A stretch of 64,000 bases of DNA, taken from positions 5,705 through 69,704 of the forward strand of contig JAEZHY010000301.1 in the NCBI GenBank assembly GCA_023416335.1. Direction: 5' to 3'. Source of the DNA: Pseudomonadota bacterium. GTDB lineage: Bacteria; Desulfobacterota; Syntrophobacteria; Syntrophobacterales; Syntrophobacteraceae. Below the pieces are notes generated by a model. The model was not told where the DNA came from, did no database searches, and saw only the letters and a program-made list of their open reading frames with translations. The position numbers and the translations under genes were made by a program. Below, piece by piece: positions 34,439-43,379 of the stretch; position 1 is the first letter of the stretch, and every line of letters starts with the position of its first letter.

Positions 34439-35938
34439 GTGCAGGATTCCGCTCTGACCCTGAGCCAACTTGAATCGCACCTGTGGGAGTCCGCAAACAT
34501 ATTGCGCGGTCCCGTGGATGCGGCGGATTTTAAGACCTACATCTTCCCCCTGCTCTTTTTTAAGCGCATCTCGGACGTACATGACGAGGAATACGCGGCG
34601 GCCCTGGAAGAGTCTGGCGGCGACGAGGAATACGCAAGGTTCCCGCAAAACTACCGCTTTCAGATTCCGGATGGTTGCCATTGGAGCGATGTGCGCGTCG
34701 TTGCCACGAACGTCGGCCAGGCGCTTCAGAAAGCCATCAGGGGGATTGAAAAGGCGAACCCCGAGACTCTTTACGGTATCTTCGGGGATGCTGCCTGGAC
34801 CAATAAAGATCGCCTCCCGGATTCACTGCTCCGAGACCTCGTTGAACATTTTTCCCGTATCAACCTCGGCAATAAGGCAGCACAGGCGGACATTCTTGGG
34901 CAATCCTACGAATACCTGATTAAGAAATTCGCGGACCTCACCAATAAGAAAGCGGGCGAGTTTTATACCCCGCGTTCGGTCGTGCGGCTGATGGTCAAAA
35001 TCCTTGACCCTAAGGAAGGCGAGACCATCTGCGATCCGGCTTGCGGAACCGGGGGCATGTTGCTGGAGTCTATCCATCACGTCCGCGAAAACCACGGAGA
35101 CGATCGTACCCTTTGGGGCCGGTTGTTCGGCCAGGAAAAAAACCTCACGACTTCGGCGATAGCCCGGATGAACCTGTTCCTGCATGGTGCGTCCGATTTC
35201 ACCGTGGTCCGAGGCGATACCCTGCGCCAACCCGCTTTCTTTTCCGGCGACGGTCTTTCCACCTTCGACTGTGTTATCGCAAATCCACCTTTTTCCCTGG
35301 AAAAGTGGGGCGAAGAAGTCTGGACCAGCGACCCTTACGGCCGGAACTTTGCCGGGATGCCCCCGGGAAAGAGCGGCGATTATGCATGGGTCCAACACAT
35401 GATAAAGTCCATGGCCCCCGGTACGGGCAGGATGTGTGTTGTTTTGCCCCACGGCGTGCTTTTCCGAATGGGCAGGGAAGGCGAGATTCGGAAAAAGATT
35501 CTTCAGATGGACCTGCTTGAGGCCGTGATAGGCCTCGGCCCCAACCTGTTTTACGGTACCGGCCTTGCTGCGTGCATCCTGGTCTTTCGGCAGCGAAAGA
35601 TTAGGGATAAGAAGAAGAAAGTCCTCATCCTGGATGCTTCCCGCGAATTCAAAACCGGCCGGGCACAAAACGATCTGCTGCCCGAGCACGTCGAGAACAT
35701 CTTTGGTTGGTATCGCGGTTACAGGGACGTGGAAGGGGTAGCCCGTTTGGTAAACCTGGACGATATCGCCGCAAATGACTGGAATCTGAACATCCCGCGT
35801 TACGTGGAGCCGGTGAGCGAAAACGAGGTCTTGACGGTCGAAGAGGCCATGAAACAGCTCAAAGAGAGTGCCATGGAGGCGTTTGAAGCAGAGGATGCAC
35901 TCGTCGCCATTCTTAAAAAAGAGGGGCTTCTCGCATGA
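34439..35938 (+). CDS. hsdM: Type I restriction-modification methyltransferase HsdM (first copy)
   Basis: A 499-residue N6-adenine methyltransferase. HsdM N-terminal helical domain (LESHLWESANILRGPVDAAD, FFKRISDVHDEE), SAM motif I DPACGTGGML (about residue 200) and catalytic motif IV NPPF (about 282). Start is GTG at 34439 after AAGGA. It overlaps the next gene (ATGA). It has no S subunit of its own directly downstream, and it is clearly paralogous to the M domain of the fusion at 36570. Confidence 0.92.
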   Translation: MQDSALTLSQLESHLWESANILRGPVDAADFKTYIFPLLFFKRISDVHDEEYAAALEESGGDEEYARFPQNYRFQIPDGCHWSDVRVVATNVGQALQKAIRGIEKANPETLYGIFGDAAWTNKDRLPDSLLRDLVEHFSRINLGNKAAQADILGQSYEYLIKKFADLTNKKAGEFYTPRSVVRLMVKILDPKEGETICDPACGTGGMLLESIHHVRENHGDDRTLWGRLFGQEKNLTTSAIARMNLFLHGASDFTVVRGDTLRQPAFFSGDGLSTFDCVIANPPFSLEKWGEEVWTSDPYGRNFAGMPPGKSGDYAWVQHMIKSMAPGTGRMCVVLPHGVLFRMGREGEIRKKILQMDLLEAVIGLGPNLFYGTGLAACILVFRQRKIRDKKKKVLILDASREFKTGRAQNDLLPEHVENIFGWYRGYRDVEGVARLVNLDDIAANDWNLNIPRYVEPVSENEVLTVEEAMKQLKESAMEAFEAEDALVAILKKEGLLA

Positions 35939-36573
35939 TCGAGCCGACCAAATACCAACTGGACTTGCTCCGCGAAGCCGTTAAGTATCTCAAAGAGAAC
36001 GAATACATTCCGTACCTTAAGTTGAAACGTCTTCTGGCTGAAAAGCCGCCCGGGTTCGAAGTCGAATTTCGTCAGACCTTTGAATCGTATTATGTCATGG
36101 GTGCGGCTGGCCTTACCCAAGCCTTTAAAAAGCGATTTTTTGATCTCCTTTTCACCTTGACGATCTGTGATGACGACCCCTACACTCGGCTTCTGGAAGA
36201 CCTTTACAAATACCCGAGTCTGAAAGGGGCTAACACTCTCCAGTGCTCTTTTGTCTCCAAGATGGTTGCTGTCCATGATGAATCCCGCCCCATCCTCGAC
36301 AAGCATGTAAGCAGCTTCTTCGGCATTGCTGTTCCTTTGAACGGGAATCTCGAATTTCGCATTTCGGTTTTCGTGACTTGCATGGGGTTCCTGCGCCAAA
36401 TCTATCAGGCGTGGGCCGAACTTCCTGCGGTCGATGAAATCCTCTCACGCTTTAAGCAAAAACATCCAGGTCTTAAAGACTGTAACACATGCCGACTCAT
36501 AGATTTACTTGTCTGGACGGTCGGAAGGAAACAGCTTTGGGACAGCCCTTATATGAAAAGAGAAAGTAAATGA
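35935..36573 (+). CDS. Unknown 212-residue protein inside the type I operon
   Basis: Not recognised. It is embedded by four-base ATGA overlaps on both sides, so it is surely translated with the two methyltransferase genes. The protein is soluble and probably helical, with an N-terminal YQLDLLREAVKYLKENEYIPYLKL segment, a conserved-looking ESYYVMGAAGLTQAFKKRFFDLL, and two C-terminal Cys (DCNTCRLIDLLVW). It could be an anti-restriction or assembly factor or an added effector; none is shown by the sequence. Confidence 0.75.
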   Translation: MIEPTKYQLDLLREAVKYLKENEYIPYLKLKRLLAEKPPGFEVEFRQTFESYYVMGAAGLTQAFKKRFFDLLFTLTICDDDPYTRLLEDLYKYPSLKGANTLQCSFVSKMVAVHDESRPILDKHVSSFFGIAVPLNGNLEFRISVFVTCMGFLRQIYQAWAELPAVDEILSRFKQKHPGLKDCNTCRLIDLLVWTVGRKQLWDSPYMKRESK

Positions 36574-39305
36574 CCGCCCGCATTACCCAACAACAGCTCG
36601 AATCCTATCTTTGGGGCGCGGCAACGCTTCTCCGGGGCACCATTGACGCAGGGGACTACAAGCAGTTCATCTTTCCGCTTCTGTTTTACAAGCGCCTTTG
36701 TGACGTATTCGACGAGGAAACCAAGGACGCACTAGCCGAATCCGGAGGGGATGCCGAGTTCGCCGCCTATCCGGAAAACCACCGTTTCCAGATTCCACCC
36801 GAGGCGCATTGGCGGAAGGTGCGGCAGGTTGCCAGGGAAGTGGGGCGGGAAATTCAGTCCGCAATGCGGGCCATTGAAACGGCCAACCCCGACAAGCTCT
36901 TCGGGATTTTCGGCGACGCGCAATGGACCAACAAGGACCGGCTACCCGACTCGATGCTCCGCGATCTTATCGAACACTTCAGCAGCCTCGACCTGTCCAT
37001 TGCCAATCTCCCGGAAGACGAACTCGGCCAGGGCTACGAATACCTCATCAAGAAATTTGCCGACGATTCAGGCCATACCGCCGCCGAGTTCTACACAAAC
37101 CGCACTGTCGTCCACCTCATGACCGAAATGCTTGTGCCTCAGCCCGGTGAATCCATTTACGACCCCACTTGCGGTTCGGGCGGAATGCTCCTGTCCTGCA
37201 TCGCGCACCTTCGGCAACATGGACGCGAGTGGCGTAATGTCAAGCTGTACGGCCAGGAACGAAACCTCATGACTTCCTCGATTGCACGAATGAACTGTTT
37301 TCTGCATGGTATCGAGGATTTTCAGATTGTCCGGGGCGACACATTATCCGATCCGAAATTCGTACAGGGCGACCGGTTGATGCGTTTCGATCTCGTTCTG
37401 GCAAACCCACCATATTCGATAAAACAGTGGGACCGTAGCGCCTTTGCATCGGACAAATGGGGCCGGAATCTCTACGGCACCCCGCCACAGGGCAGGGCCG
37501 ATTACGCATTCTGGCAACATATACTGGCAAGCCTCGACCCGAACACCGGCCGTTGCGCGATCCTGTTCCCTCATGGCGTCCTGTTTCGCCAGGAAGAAGC
37601 CGAGATGAGGCGGAAACTGGTTGACGCCGATCTGATCGAGTGTGTCCTCGGGCTCGGCCCGAACCTCTTTTACAATTCGCCCATGGAGGCGTGCATCGCT
37701 ATCTGCCGCACGTCCAAGCCCAAGGATCGGAAGGGGAAAATCCTTTTCATCAACGCCGTCAACGAAGTCACCCGCGAACGTGCGCAAAGTTTTCTGACCG
37801 GGGAACACATCGGGCGCATTGCCGCCGCTTATCGCAACTTTCGGGATAAACCTGGTTTTTGCAGGTCGGTTCCGGTCGAAGAAATCCGGTCCAGAAATGG
37901 AAGCCTCAGCATTCCGCTTTTCGTGGATGTCCTGAATGGGAACGGCAACAACACCGTGAACGGGACAGGCGCCCTGGCGGAAGCCTTGAACGAATGGCTT
38001 GAGTCAAGAGAGGACCTGAGAGAAGCAATCACCCGCGTTTTACCCGGCGCAATGCTGGGGACCTCCGAAGACAAACTAAGAGGTAAAAATACCTGCGATC
38101 TAATTAAGGGAAGAGCCCAATGGCAGCGCGTCCGCTTCGGCGATGTGGTTGAGAACCTGAACGAAACCGAGCGGAACCCCGAAGATGCCGGAATAGAGCG
38201 GTTTATCGGCCTCGAGCACCTGGAACCCGGATCACTGTATATTCGAAGTTGGGGGAATGTTGCTGACGGTACGACCTTCACCAGGCTATGCCGCCCGGGT
38301 CAGGTCCTTTTTGGAAAACGCCGAGCCTATCAAAGGAAAGTGGCCGTCGCGGAATTCGAGGCCGTTGTGTCGGGGGACATTTACGTACTTACACCGAAAA
38401 ATGATCGATTAGTACCGGAACTCTTGCCGTTCATCTGCATGTCGGAACAGTTTTTTCAACACGCGGTTGGTACTTCGGCCGGTTCGCTCTCGCCGAGGAC
38501 CAACTGGAGGAGCTTAGCAGGGTTCGAATTTGATCTTCCTTCCCTCGACCAACAGCGGCGGATTGCAGAGATATTATTGTCGATAGATCAAGCACAGGTA
38601 AATTGGGCTGAGACACTGGATCATTTTGATAGGGCTTTAAGCGCATTTACGTCCTCAGCTACAATGGGTAAGCAAAAAAGGGGTCCGACCCAAGAATCAC
38701 CAATCGGTCCTCTACCTAAATCATGGAGTTGTTATAGTATTGCCGAAATGACTACACATAGTGCTTACGGCCCACGTTTCCCAAGTTCAAGCTATTCAGA
38801 AGAAGGCAATGCTTACCAGATACGAACGACCGATTTTGATCGGTTAGGAGGGATTAATTTTTCCCAAGTACCGGGTGCACAACTGAGTGAGGAAGTAGTA
38901 GCTCAACATATTTTGGCGACAGGGGATTTCCTCCTTTCGCGTTCGGGTGAGTATGCAGGTCTTACCGCCCTATATTCCGATCCTCTGGATGGTCGAGCCT
39001 ATATACCTGGGGCATTTCTTATCCGGTTTAGGTTTTGCAGGCTGTTGGAGCCAGAATTTGTTTTGTACCTCTGCAACTCGGAATTTGGTAATAGATATGT
39101 GAAACCATTAGCAACCGGGAGTGCCCAACCAAATATTTCTGGAACTGCTTTTTCACGCTTGTTTATCCCTGTTCCTCCAATCCAAGAACAGCGATCCATC
39201 ATTCAAGAGGTCTCACATTTCCAGAGTACCAGAAGGTGCTTAAGAGACAGATATCCTAATTGTGTGTTATTGCGTGATGTGCTGATAAACACATTTATTG
39301 GATGA
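36570..39305 (+). CDS. HsdM-HsdS fusion of the type I system
   Basis: A 911-residue protein. Residues 1 to about 480 are an HsdM methyltransferase (LESYLWGAATLLRGTIDAGD; motif I DPTCGSGGML; motif IV NPPY). Residues about 515-911 are an HsdS with two target-recognition domains: TRD1 (about 515-680, ending SLDQQRRIAEILLSIDQAQ) and TRD2 (about 700-911, ending VPPIQEQRSIIQEV). The fusion makes specificity and methylation one chain, like type IIG/ISP-like designs. The DNA for TRD2 (about 38650-39300) is visibly more AT-rich than the M part, suggesting a swapped domain. ATGA overlap with the gene before. Confidence 0.92.
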   Translation: MTARITQQQLESYLWGAATLLRGTIDAGDYKQFIFPLLFYKRLCDVFDEETKDALAESGGDAEFAAYPENHRFQIPPEAHWRKVRQVAREVGREIQSAMRAIETANPDKLFGIFGDAQWTNKDRLPDSMLRDLIEHFSSLDLSIANLPEDELGQGYEYLIKKFADDSGHTAAEFYTNRTVVHLMTEMLVPQPGESIYDPTCGSGGMLLSCIAHLRQHGREWRNVKLYGQERNLMTSSIARMNCFLHGIEDFQIVRGDTLSDPKFVQGDRLMRFDLVLANPPYSIKQWDRSAFASDKWGRNLYGTPPQGRADYAFWQHILASLDPNTGRCAILFPHGVLFRQEEAEMRRKLVDADLIECVLGLGPNLFYNSPMEACIAICRTSKPKDRKGKILFINAVNEVTRERAQSFLTGEHIGRIAAAYRNFRDKPGFCRSVPVEEIRSRNGSLSIPLFVDVLNGNGNNTVNGTGALAEALNEWLESREDLREAITRVLPGAMLGTSEDKLRGKNTCDLIKGRAQWQRVRFGDVVENLNETERNPEDAGIERFIGLEHLEPGSLYIRSWGNVADGTTFTRLCRPGQVLFGKRRAYQRKVAVAEFEAVVSGDIYVLTPKNDRLVPELLPFICMSEQFFQHAVGTSAGSLSPRTNWRSLAGFEFDLPSLDQQRRIAEILLSIDQAQVNWAETLDHFDRALSAFTSSATMGKQKRGPTQESPIGPLPKSWSCYSIAEMTTHSAYGPRFPSSSYSEEGNAYQIRTTDFDRLGGINFSQVPGAQLSEEVVAQHILATGDFLLSRSGEYAGLTALYSDPLDGRAYIPGAFLIRFRFCRLLEPEFVLYLCNSEFGNRYVKPLATGSAQPNISGTAFSRLFIPVPPIQEQRSIIQEVSHFQSTRRCLRDRYPNCVLLRDVLINTFIG

Positions 39306-39308
39306 TCC

Positions 39309-42293
39309 ATGAACTTTACTGAGTCTAATACCGTTGAACAGATGATCCTCGATGCCGTTACCAAACTCGACATCTCGGGACAGATGACAATGCGCCAGGA
39401 TAATGCGGGGTTCAATGGCTCACTTGGCGGGGAGTTCAAGCCGAAGCCATGGACGTACATCCCTGCCTCGAAAATCCCGCGTCAGTCGAGCGACGTAATG
39501 GTGGAATCATGGGTCCGCGAGGCGCTTATCCGGCTAAATCCCGAGATCAAGGCCCAACCGGACCGGGCCGATGAGGTCATTTACAACCTCCGCGCCTGCA
39601 TCCTCTCCGTCCAGAGCGACGGGCTTGTTCGTGCCAACGAAAACTTCATGGCTTGGCTCCGAGGCGACAAGACTATGCCCTTCGGTCCAAACGGCGAACA
39701 TGTGACCGTGAGGCTGATCGACCCCAAGAACCCCGGCAACAACCGCCTGACGGTCTGCAACCAATGGACCTACCAGACCGGATCGGTTGAAAAGCGCTTC
39801 GATGTGGTCTTCCTGGTGAACGGTCTGCCGGCGGTGATCGGGGAGGCCAAGACCCCCACGCGCAGTTCGGTAACGTGGTTTGACGGTGCCTTCCAGATAA
39901 ATGAAATTTACGAAAAGCAGGCGCCCGCCATCTTCGTGCCGAACGTGTTTTCGTTCGCGACTGAGGGTCGCTTCTTCCGTTATGGTTCCGTTCGGATGCC
40001 GATCGATATGTGGGGGCCATGGCGGGACGAAGAAAATCAGGCGGAAGGGCAGCTTCATCATGTGAAGGCGACCGTCGAAAGTATGCTGCGTCCCGACGTG
40101 GTGCTGGATGTCCTTCAAAATTTCACCCTCTTCGCCACGGACAAGAAACACAGGCGCATCAAGATCATCTGCCGCTACCAGCAATATTTCACCACCAACC
40201 AGATCGTTGAACGCGTGGTGAGAGGGTATCCCAAAAAAGGTCTCATCTGGCACTTCCAGGGCAGCGGGAAGTCTCTCCTGATGGTCTTTGCGGCTCAAAA
40301 GCTGCGGCTCCATCCGAAGCTCGGCAATCCGACCGTCCTGATCGTGGTGGACCGAATCGACCTCGATACGCAGATCACCGCGACCTTCAACGCGGCCGAT
40401 GTGCCGAATATGGTCGGCGTGGCGACCCGCCAGGAATTACAGACCCTTCTCGGCCAGGATGTCCGTAAGGTTCTCATCACCACGATTCATAAGTTTGCCG
40501 AGGCCGACGGCAGACTCAACGAACGATCCAACATCATCGTGATGGTTGACGAGGCCCACCGAACCCAGGAAGGCGATCTCGGCCGCAAGATGCGGGAGGC
40601 CTTGCCGAACGCCTTTCTATTCGGCCTTACCGGAACGCCGATCAACCGCGCCGACCATAATACCTTCTGGGCTTTCGGTGCCGACGAGGACGAAAAGGGC
40701 TACATGAGCCGCTATTCGTTCCAGGACTCGATCCGAGACAAGGCGACACTGCCACTTCACTTCGAAGCCCCCGAGGTGAAGCTCAAGATCGACAAGGCGG
40801 CAATCGACGAGGCCTACAAGGAGATCACCGGCGATCTCAGCGAACAGGACCGGGACGACCTCGCCAAACGCGCCGCTAAGATGGCCGTCCTTATCAAGAA
40901 CCCCGAACGGATTAACGCGGTGGTCGGTCACATCGTGAAGCATTTCGAAACCAAGATCGAGCCGAACGGTTTCAAGGCACAGGTGGTCGTGTTCGACCGC
41001 GAATGCTGCGTCCGCTATAAAAAGACAATGGACGACCTAATCGGACCGGAAGCAAGCGCCATTGTTATGACTTCCGCTCAAGGCGACCCACCCGAGTGGA
41101 AGCAGCACGTCCGCGACAAAGATTCCGAAGAAAAACTGCTGGACCGCTTCCGCGACCCCGCTGACCCGTTGAAGTTTGTCATCGTCACCAATAAGCTCCT
41201 GACCGGGTTCGATGCTCCGATCCTACAGGTGATGTATCTGGACAAGCCTATGAAGGACCACAATCTCTTACAGGCGATTTGCCGTACCAACCGGACCTAT
41301 GGGCAGGAAAAAACTCATGGGCTGATTGTGGATTACATCGGCATTTTCGATGACGTGGCCCGTGCGCTCGATTTCGATGAAAAGGCCGTCCAGATGGTCG
41401 TGTCAAACATCGACGAGTTGCGGAAAGCCTTGCCGATCCAGATGCAGAAATGCCTCGCCTTTTTTCAAGGCGTGGACCGCAACATCGGCGGGTACGAGGG
41501 CCTGGTAGCCGCGCAGCAATGCCTCCCCAACAATGAAATACGCGATAAGTTCGCGGGGGAGTACTCGGTGCTAAGCACGATTTGGGAGGCTCTGTCACCC
41601 GACCCGGTGTTGAGTCCGTACGCAAAGGATTACAAATGGTTGACTCAGGTCTACGAATCCGTTAAACCGCCAAGCGGCAGCGGTAAGCTCCTGTGGCACG
41701 CACTCGGCGCGAAGACGATCCGGCTAATCCACGAAAACGTCCACGTGGAGTCGGTGCGGGATGACGTTGAAACCCTCGTCCTGGACGCCCAGGTCCTCGA
41801 AGAAATCCTGAAGGACGCGGAACCTGGCAAGAAGGCGAAGGAGATCGAGATCAAGCTCATTGCCCGGCTCCGAAGGCATGTCGGCAACCCGAAGTTTACC
41901 GCCCTCGGCGAAAGGTTGGAGAAAATTAAGGAGCGCCACGAGCAGGGATTCCTCTCCAGCCTGGAGTTCCTGAAGGCGATTCTGGAAATTGCTAAGGAAG
42001 TCCTCGAAGCCGAACGGGAGAGTGATCCGGAAGACGACCGGGACAAGGCGAAGGAGGCATTAACCGAGCTTTTCAAGGAAGCCAAGGGCAAGAATACCCA
42101 CATCATAGTCGAGCGAATCGTGGCCGATATCGACGAGATCGTCAAGAAGGTCCGTTTCCCCGCATGGCAACAGACCGGCCAGGGTGAACGGTTGGTCCAG
42201 AAAGAACTTCGCCGCACTCTCCTGAAATACAAACTCCATACCGACCAGGAGCTGTTTGACAAAGCGTACGGGTATATCAGGCAGTATTATTGA
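39309..42293 (+). CDS. hsdR: Type I restriction endonuclease subunit HsdR
   Basis: A 994-residue R subunit: N-terminal PD-(D/E)xK nuclease (FDVVFLVNGLPAVIGEAKTP, about 165-184), SF2 helicase with Walker A FQGSGKSLLM (about 317) and DEAH box VMVDEAHRT (about 415), motif III TGTPI, and the VTNKLLTGFDAP segment of the second RecA lobe. The C-terminus has a long charged helical region for M/S contact. It begins three bases after the M-S gene. Translocates DNA and cuts when the complex stalls. Confidence 0.95.
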   Translation: MNFTESNTVEQMILDAVTKLDISGQMTMRQDNAGFNGSLGGEFKPKPWTYIPASKIPRQSSDVMVESWVREALIRLNPEIKAQPDRADEVIYNLRACILSVQSDGLVRANENFMAWLRGDKTMPFGPNGEHVTVRLIDPKNPGNNRLTVCNQWTYQTGSVEKRFDVVFLVNGLPAVIGEAKTPTRSSVTWFDGAFQINEIYEKQAPAIFVPNVFSFATEGRFFRYGSVRMPIDMWGPWRDEENQAEGQLHHVKATVESMLRPDVVLDVLQNFTLFATDKKHRRIKIICRYQQYFTTNQIVERVVRGYPKKGLIWHFQGSGKSLLMVFAAQKLRLHPKLGNPTVLIVVDRIDLDTQITATFNAADVPNMVGVATRQELQTLLGQDVRKVLITTIHKFAEADGRLNERSNIIVMVDEAHRTQEGDLGRKMREALPNAFLFGLTGTPINRADHNTFWAFGADEDEKGYMSRYSFQDSIRDKATLPLHFEAPEVKLKIDKAAIDEAYKEITGDLSEQDRDDLAKRAAKMAVLIKNPERINAVVGHIVKHFETKIEPNGFKAQVVVFDRECCVRYKKTMDDLIGPEASAIVMTSAQGDPPEWKQHVRDKDSEEKLLDRFRDPADPLKFVIVTNKLLTGFDAPILQVMYLDKPMKDHNLLQAICRTNRTYGQEKTHGLIVDYIGIFDDVARALDFDEKAVQMVVSNIDELRKALPIQMQKCLAFFQGVDRNIGGYEGLVAAQQCLPNNEIRDKFAGEYSVLSTIWEALSPDPVLSPYAKDYKWLTQVYESVKPPSGSGKLLWHALGAKTIRLIHENVHVESVRDDVETLVLDAQVLEEILKDAEPGKKAKEIEIKLIARLRRHVGNPKFTALGERLEKIKERHEQGFLSSLEFLKAILEIAKEVLEAERESDPEDDRDKAKEALTELFKEAKGKNTHIIVERIVADIDEIVKKVRFPAWQQTGQGERLVQKELRRTLLKYKLHTDQELFDKAYGYIRQYY

Positions 42294-42450
42294 GAGTTGG
42301 AGTGGAACTGAATTGTCGAAATTAACGGAATACTAAGTGATCTCGGACCTGCATAGAATCTCCAGGTATGACCGAATGCAAGCGATCTTCCGGCATTCGG
42401 AACACCGATTCCAGGTCATGGCCCTTATTGGGTGCAGCCGGTTGGGGAAA

Positions 42451-42489
42451 AAGGCACTCAGCGAGAAATCGTTGAGTGCCTTTTTCTTT
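42451..42489 (+). repeat. Second copy of the 33-nt direct repeat (terminator hairpin) after hsdR
   Basis: Bases 42451-42483 repeat 32288-32320 without mismatch; here the T-run is better (TTTTTCTTTTT), so it is also a good hsdR terminator. Together the copies bracket 10,163 bases (copy to copy) holding the restriction genes. It may be an attachment-site scar or a borrowed terminator. Confidence 0.85.
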
Positions 42490-42497
42490 TTGGGTGA

Positions 42498-42544
42498 TTG
42501 ACAATGTCGCTGGTTAGTATATATGATAGTATATACTGACCAGC
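42498..42544 (+). promoter_or_regulatory. vapBC promoter inside a palindromic operator
   Basis: TTGACA (42498-42503) and TATGAT (42522-42527) with 18-base spacing. Over the -10 lies an inverted repeat, GCTGGTTAGTATATA (42509-42523), six-base gap, TATATACTGACCAGC (42530-42544), with one mismatch. This is the arrangement expected for autorepression by the VapBC complex. Confidence 0.85.
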
Positions 42545-42556
42545 ATGGAGTCATAA

Positions 42557-42826
42557 ATGCCTGAAACACGTATTGCAAAATTGTTCAAAAATGGAAGCAG
42601 CCAGGCCGTGCGACTCCCGGCCGAATTTCGCTTTGAAGGCGATGAGGTTTTTGCTACTCGCGACGAGTCGACCGGCGATGTGGTTCTGTCCAAGTACCCG
42701 GGACGTAAAGTATGGGACGATTTTTTCGAATTGCTTGACTCGGTTGATGTTCCCTCTGATTTCATGGCCGAGCGGCCGATGAACGTGGTTCCACCGGAGC
42801 GCGATCTTTTCGGTGAAGAAGGTTAG
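42557..42826 (+). CDS. vapB: VapB-type antitoxin (AbrB/SpoVT fold)
   Basis: An 89-residue antitoxin. The N-terminus RIAKLFKNGSSQAVRLPAEF is the swapped-hairpin AbrB DNA-binding motif; the tail (ERPMNVVPPERDLFGEE) is the toxin-wrapping part with the usual RDLF-like end. GGAG precedes the ATG. Five bases before vapC. Confidence 0.92.
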   Translation: MPETRIAKLFKNGSSQAVRLPAEFRFEGDEVFATRDESTGDVVLSKYPGRKVWDDFFELLDSVDVPSDFMAERPMNVVPPERDLFGEEG

Positions 42827-42831
42827 CCAAG

Positions 42832-43230
42832 ATGCTGCATATGCTGGATACGGACATGGCAAGCTACATTATAAAAGGGCGTTCTCCCGGTGTCCGCGAA
42901 AGACTTGCCTCCATGATCCCGTCCACGCTCTGCATATCGGTCATCACGTACGCCGAACTTTGCTATGGTTTGAAAAAGCTGCCTTCCGAGCATAGACTGC
43001 ACGTCGCTGTGCGTCGATTTTGCGGAATTATTCGGGTGTTGTCCTGGGAATCGAAAGCGGCCGAGTTCTATGCCGATATCCGGCATCGGCTCGTTACCAC
43101 GGGACAGTCGATCGGCGAAATGGATATGATGATCGCTGCACATTCCATGGCTGTCGGAGCAGTACTGGTTAGCAATAACGTCAGACACTACGAACGTATT
43201 CCCGGCTTGGCTACGGTCAATTGGGTGTGA
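42832..43230 (+). CDS. vapC: VapC-type PIN-domain toxin
   Basis: A 132-residue PIN-domain RNase. The acidic metal site is complete: MLDTD near the N-terminus, SVITYAEL in the middle and GEMDMMIAAHSM with the last Asp. VapC toxins cleave tRNA or rRNA sites. GAAGAAGG, at the end of vapB, serves as ribosome site. Confidence 0.92.
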   Translation: MLHMLDTDMASYIIKGRSPGVRERLASMIPSTLCISVITYAELCYGLKKLPSEHRLHVAVRRFCGIIRVLSWESKAAEFYADIRHRLVTTGQSIGEMDMMIAAHSMAVGAVLVSNNVRHYERIPGLATVNWV

Positions 43231-43379
43231 CCTGCCTATTTGCGTATGCGGTCATTCGGTCAGGTCCGAATCGGCACTGTCCATCTCTGTCTTCAATGGG
43301 ATGGTGCGCACTCGTGGTTTTGACCGCGTTCTTCTCGCCCCGTATCCCGATTCGATTTGATAAACTCTGCCAATCCGGA

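Noticed and set aside
32288..42483. Reading the island as a prophage or integrative element
   Set aside because: No integrase, excisionase, replication, transfer or structural gene is seen between the repeats, so only a scar-like island can be claimed.
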